DNA of 64,000 nucleotides, from contig NZ_CP135996.1 of assembly GCF_029211325.2 (NCBI RefSeq), positions 1,922,001-1,986,000 of the forward strand, read 5' to 3'. The notes beneath the pieces were generated by a model. It saw only the letters and a program-made list of their open reading frames with translations, ran no database searches and was not told the DNA's origin. Shown piece after piece: positions 61,600 to 64,000 of the stretch; position 1 is the first letter of the stretch; each line of letters starts with the position of its first letter. Made by a program: the position numbers and the translations under genes. Source of the stretch: Caproicibacterium argilliputei. Its GTDB lineage: Bacteria; Bacillota; Clostridia; Oscillospirales; Acutalibacteraceae.

Positions 61600-61656
61600 A
61601 AAAGCAAAAGCCGGAGCAACCCATACGTTTGTGTATGGCTGCTCTGGCTTTTTTGC
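61600..61656. terminator. Long terminator hairpin after the small-gene pair
   Basis: AAAAGCCGGAGCAACCCATAC pairs imperfectly with GTATGGCTGCTCTGGCTTTT; A/T-runs on both sides. Confidence 0.8.
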
Positions 61657-61673
61657 GGCAGCGTTCTTTTCTT

Positions 61674-61853
61674 TCAGGAAAAAGCGGAAGCCGCCGCCTG
61701 CATTTCTTCAAACGATGACGGGTCCGCCTCCCGCAGTTTTTGCTGCACCGCCTTCGGCTGGGCGTAAAACCACTCATAACTGGAAAGATCCTGATCCAGC
61801 AAGTCTGTCAGACACAGGTGCCGGTCGGAACTGGAGGCGTGTCGGTCAGCCAT
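61674..61853 (-). CDS. Small conserved-looking protein (second of a pair)
   Basis: 59 residues from ATG 61853. CLTDLLDQDLSSYEWFYAQPKAVQQKLREADPSSFEEMQAAASAF looks like a small helical protein. I recall similar pairs in clostridial genomes but no function. It overlaps the preceding gene by 8 bp (ATGGCTGA), and GGAGGGGAGG lies just upstream, so translation is probably coupled. Confidence 0.6.
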   Translation of the reverse strand: MADRHASSSDRHLCLTDLLDQDLSSYEWFYAQPKAVQQKLREADPSSFEEMQAAASAFS

Positions 61854-62034
61854 CTGCCTCCCCTCCAATCCGGTTCACGAAAGCCCGCATTGCTTCCTTG
61901 GAATGCACCTGCCGTGCCTGCTGCACAACCGCCTGCCGTGTGCTGTGGTTCATAGACGCAAATTTCTGCGCCGCCGCTTCGTTTTCAAACAAGGCCATGC
62001 CAAAACCAAGCGGCAACTCTTTCAGCGGTTCCAT
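61846..62034 (-). CDS. Small conserved-looking protein (first of a pair)
   Basis: 62 residues from ATG 62034 (GGAGG seven bases upstream). LPLGFGMALFENEAAAQKFASMNHSTRQAVVQQARQVHSKEAMRAFV has a DDE-free, helix-rich pattern with no catalytic motif. Upstream open frame to 62220 has no SD site. Function unknown. Confidence 0.6.
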   Translation of the reverse strand: MEPLKELPLGFGMALFENEAAAQKFASMNHSTRQAVVQQARQVHSKEAMRAFVNRIGGEADG

Positions 62035-62158
62035 GCACATCCCTCCGCAGTCAATCTGTTCTTTCCGGCCACTTACGAAAGCAGTCGAATCAGAACGTGT
62101 TTTAGTGTATGCCGGCTGCCAGCGGATATCCGCGCGCTGCAGGGGAAATGAACGGTTT

Positions 62159-62815
62159 CTATTCCAGTATTTCGTGGCATTCCGCCGGGATGCCAATATC
62201 CACAGGAACGATTTCCCCACAAAATGGAATTGATTTTTCTAAAAGATGTGCGGGCTTCAGGGAGTCAAAAGCCATGGTCCATGTGGCACGCACCGCACCG
62301 GGAGACACTTCGCCGGTGTCTGCACTGACACCGCTTGGCATATCCAGCGCCAGTATGGAGCGCCCGCCGGCGTTGAGCACCTCGGTGACCAACCGCATAG
62401 ACTGGCGCAGCGCGCCGTGAAAACCGGTTCCGTAAATAGCATCGACAGCTACGCAGGCATTTTTCAGCTGGGCGGTCACCGCCGCTGTTTCTTCCAAAAA
62501 ATCAAAAACAGGAATGCCCATTGCCTGTATCTTTTCCAGATTCCGGCACGTATCCGCAGTCTGCGGAAGCCCGTCCGTCAGCACAACAGTCACCTCACAT
62601 CCCGCTTTCTTCAGCAGGCGTGCCGCAACGAAGCCGTCGCCGGCATTGTTGCCCTTGCCGGCGAATACCACAGCGGAGCGCGCCGGCGGTGTCTGTGCCA
62701 GCAGGAAGTCCGCCGCCCGCGCACCGGCGTTTTCCATCATCTGTGTGTAAGAAAGTCCACTTTCCGCAGCGTTTTTTTCAATTTGCTTCATTTGCGAAAC
62801 CGTAACGGTTTTCAT
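62159..62815 (-). CDS. nnrE: NAD(P)H-hydrate epimerase
   Basis: 218 residues. YjeF_N-domain enzyme that epimerises R-NAD(P)HX to the S form for repair. YTQMMENAGARAADFLL, VFAGKGNNAGDGFVAARLL and VDAIYGTGFHGALR are the family motifs. Unlike many bacterial homologues it is not fused to the NnrD dehydratase domain, and no NnrD is seen here. ATG 62815 has GGGAGG upstream; promoter TTGCCA-N17-TATACT lies at 62879-62907. Confidence 0.9.
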   Translation of the reverse strand: MKTVTVSQMKQIEKNAAESGLSYTQMMENAGARAADFLLAQTPPARSAVVFAGKGNNAGDGFVAARLLKKAGCEVTVVLTDGLPQTADTCRNLEKIQAMGIPVFDFLEETAAVTAQLKNACVAVDAIYGTGFHGALRQSMRLVTEVLNAGGRSILALDMPSGVSADTGEVSPGAVRATWTMAFDSLKPAHLLEKSIPFCGEIVPVDIGIPAECHEILE

Positions 62816-62878
62816 AAAATCCCTCCCATGATACCCTCCGCCTGCCCGCAGTGGCAGAACGGTGAAATCTTTATATTT

Positions 62879-62907
62879 AGTATAGTCTTTTAACTGCTGT
62901 TTGGCAA
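62879..62907 (-). promoter_or_regulatory. Promoter of nnrE
   Basis: TTGCCA (62902-62907), 17-bp spacer, TATACT (62879-62884) on the minus strand. Confidence 0.65.
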
Positions 62908-63000
62908 CTGTTCTAGCGCCATATGTGTGCTCCGCTTTTGCTGCGGAAACGATGTCCAAATCATCCAATGGCTTTTTTTAAAGATTCCGCACAAAAAGAG

Positions 63001-63029
63001 TTGAATCATTTTGTAGATTCTGTTATACT
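63001..63029 (+). promoter_or_regulatory. Promoter of the sensor-like gene
   Basis: TTGAAT (63001-63006), 17-bp spacer, TATACT (63024-63029). Confidence 0.65.
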
Positions 63030-63108
63030 TATTCAAGAAATCAATGAACGATTTACACTTTACTGAAATAGATTTGGCGATATTGCCTGTAGGGAAGGGC
63101 GGGAGAAC

Positions 63109-64000
63109 TTGCGGAAACTCGAAAAGAAGTACGGGCAGAGTCGTTTTCTGCGGCGGAATACTGTGATTTTGTCTTTTCTGCTAATGATTCCGGTTGCTGT
63201 CATTGCAATCGTAAACTTCACCATTATTTATCATCAAAACATTTCCTCCACAGAAAATGATCTGCGCATCGCGTCGGAGCAGAAACTGGAACTGATGAAC
63301 AACGAATTGAACATCCTGTATAAGCTGGTCAACGAGCGGCGTACCGACACAAATTTCTACACGAAATCCCAGAGCGACCTGACGGTGTCTTACTATGCAA
63401 TTTCCAAAACGCTGGCAAAGGATTCTGTTTGGACTTCTTTTTTTGACAGTGTCAATTATTATAATCGTGAAAGCGGTCTGATTTATACCTACAACACGGT
63501 GAAACATGAAGGTGAATTTCTCGGGCAATCGCAGGGGGAGCGGGACGACAGCCTCACCGGCAGCCAATACTCCACACGCTCCCTGCAGCTGACGGCGGCG
63601 GACTTTCAGCGGCTGCAGCGCACCGGCAACGAAATCCGCACCATGCGCGTACACAATGTTGGCGAGGGAAATGGTGTGCTGATTGCCGCGCCGCTGGAGC
63701 TGGAGGAAGACCAACCGCCGGCTTCGTACATTCTCTTCACTATTTCTGACAAAACCCTGGAAAACCTGTGGGGCAGCACAAAGGGAGCTTCCTGCCTGCT
63801 GCTGTACAATGATATTCCCATTTACGATTCCGACCCTGCGGTTCGGGAGGACATCTACGCGGCACGCAGCCTTTCCGCGCTGTACAATCCCGCCAATACT
63901 CTAACATATCGCTACAAAGCAAACGGTGTCACCGTCTGGTGGCGCATAAACAAATTCCTGCTCATTGAAAACTTGATTCCGGTCATTTTTCTGGAAACTG
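63109..64000 (+). CDS. Membrane sensor-like protein, N-terminal part (continues beyond window)
   Basis: About 297 residues in the window. Starts at TTG 63109 with AAGGG nine bases upstream; no ATG is available nearby. Membrane helix (TVILSFLLMIPVAVIAIVNFTIIY), then an extracytoplasmic domain with SFFDSVNYYNRESGLIYTYN and later FTISDKTLENLW, and near the window end what may be the second helix (LIENLIPVIFLE). This layout is typical of Cache-type sensors in membrane AraC-family regulators or histidine kinases. Which one cannot be told without the C-terminus. Confidence 0.65.
   Translation, partial: MRKLEKKYGQSRFLRRNTVILSFLLMIPVAVIAIVNFTIIYHQNISSTENDLRIASEQKLELMNNELNILYKLVNERRTDTNFYTKSQSDLTVSYYAISKTLAKDSVWTSFFDSVNYYNRESGLIYTYNTVKHEGEFLGQSQGERDDSLTGSQYSTRSLQLTAADFQRLQRTGNEIRTMRVHNVGEGNGVLIAAPLELEEDQPPASYILFTISDKTLENLWGSTKGASCLLLYNDIPIYDSDPAVREDIYAARSLSALYNPANTLTYRYKANGVTVWWRINKFLLIENLIPVIFLET

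Noticed and set aside
61674..62034. Calling the small gene pair a toxin-antitoxin system
   Set aside because: Size and coupling fit, but no toxin or antitoxin motif is visible; left as unknown.

Overview
The window looks like a chromosomal segment of a low-to-mid-GC Gram-positive anaerobe of the class Clostridia, most likely the Oscillospiraceae/Ruminococcaceae group. Indications are strong Shine-Dalgarno sites (AGGAGG), consensus sigma-A promoters, a T-box leader on tyrS, a clostridial-type Rnf complex, an [FeFe] hydrogenase-like protein and Firmicute gene orders (hprK-php-murB-rapZ-whiA-dnaE-pfkA; folD-dxs-tlyA-nadK-argR-recN). This assignment is inferred from gene content only. I saw no rRNA, tRNA, CRISPR array, prophage or insertion sequence; it reads as core genome with a few small accessory genes.

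Layout: 1-186 is the end of a class B sortase gene. 244-1902 is an unusual DNRLRE-like domain fused to a GT4 glycosyltransferase. 2111-11861 is a minus-strand cluster for carbon-metabolism control, cell wall and replication (pfkA, dnaE, whiA, rapZ, murB, a PHP phosphoesterase, hprK). In it the place usually held by yvcK, between rapZ and whiA, is filled by about 450 bp of hairpins and tandem repeats. 12122-18593 holds a GT4 glycosyltransferase, a YfhO-like membrane protein, tyrS with T-box, and a methyltransferase. 18633-28860 is a long minus-strand run: two M16 peptidase-like proteins, lgt, folD, dxs, tlyA, nadK, argR, recN, with many 4-8 bp overlaps. 29166-31785 holds an EamA transporter, cdd, trmB and a YbaK-like deacylase.

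32234-39539 is the energy-conservation locus: apbE (flavin transferase), a NusG-II-like protein and a Gx-type membrane protein, followed by rnfC, rnfD, rnfG, rnfE and one ORF in which RnfA and RnfB are fused in frame. This is the most striking feature of the window. ApbE would flavinylate RnfG and RnfD, and the complex would couple ferredoxin:NAD+ exchange to ion transport. metE-metF follow with a palindromic operator candidate, then a convergent LysR-family regulator.

The rest (44004-64000) is a mixed set: a chemoreceptor, a secreted protein, a HAD hydrolase, a MATE exporter, a Pit phosphate transporter with its PhoU-like partner and a PhoP-box-like triple repeat, a lipoprotein, a polysaccharide deacetylase, a NYN/LOTUS protein, two GNAT acetyltransferases, mutY, a group-B-like [FeFe] hydrogenase with a possible Rex-like site, a dinB with LexA-like boxes, a Nif11-like small protein, a FlxA-like coiled coil, two overlapping small unknown genes, nnrE, and the start of a membrane sensor protein cut by the window end.
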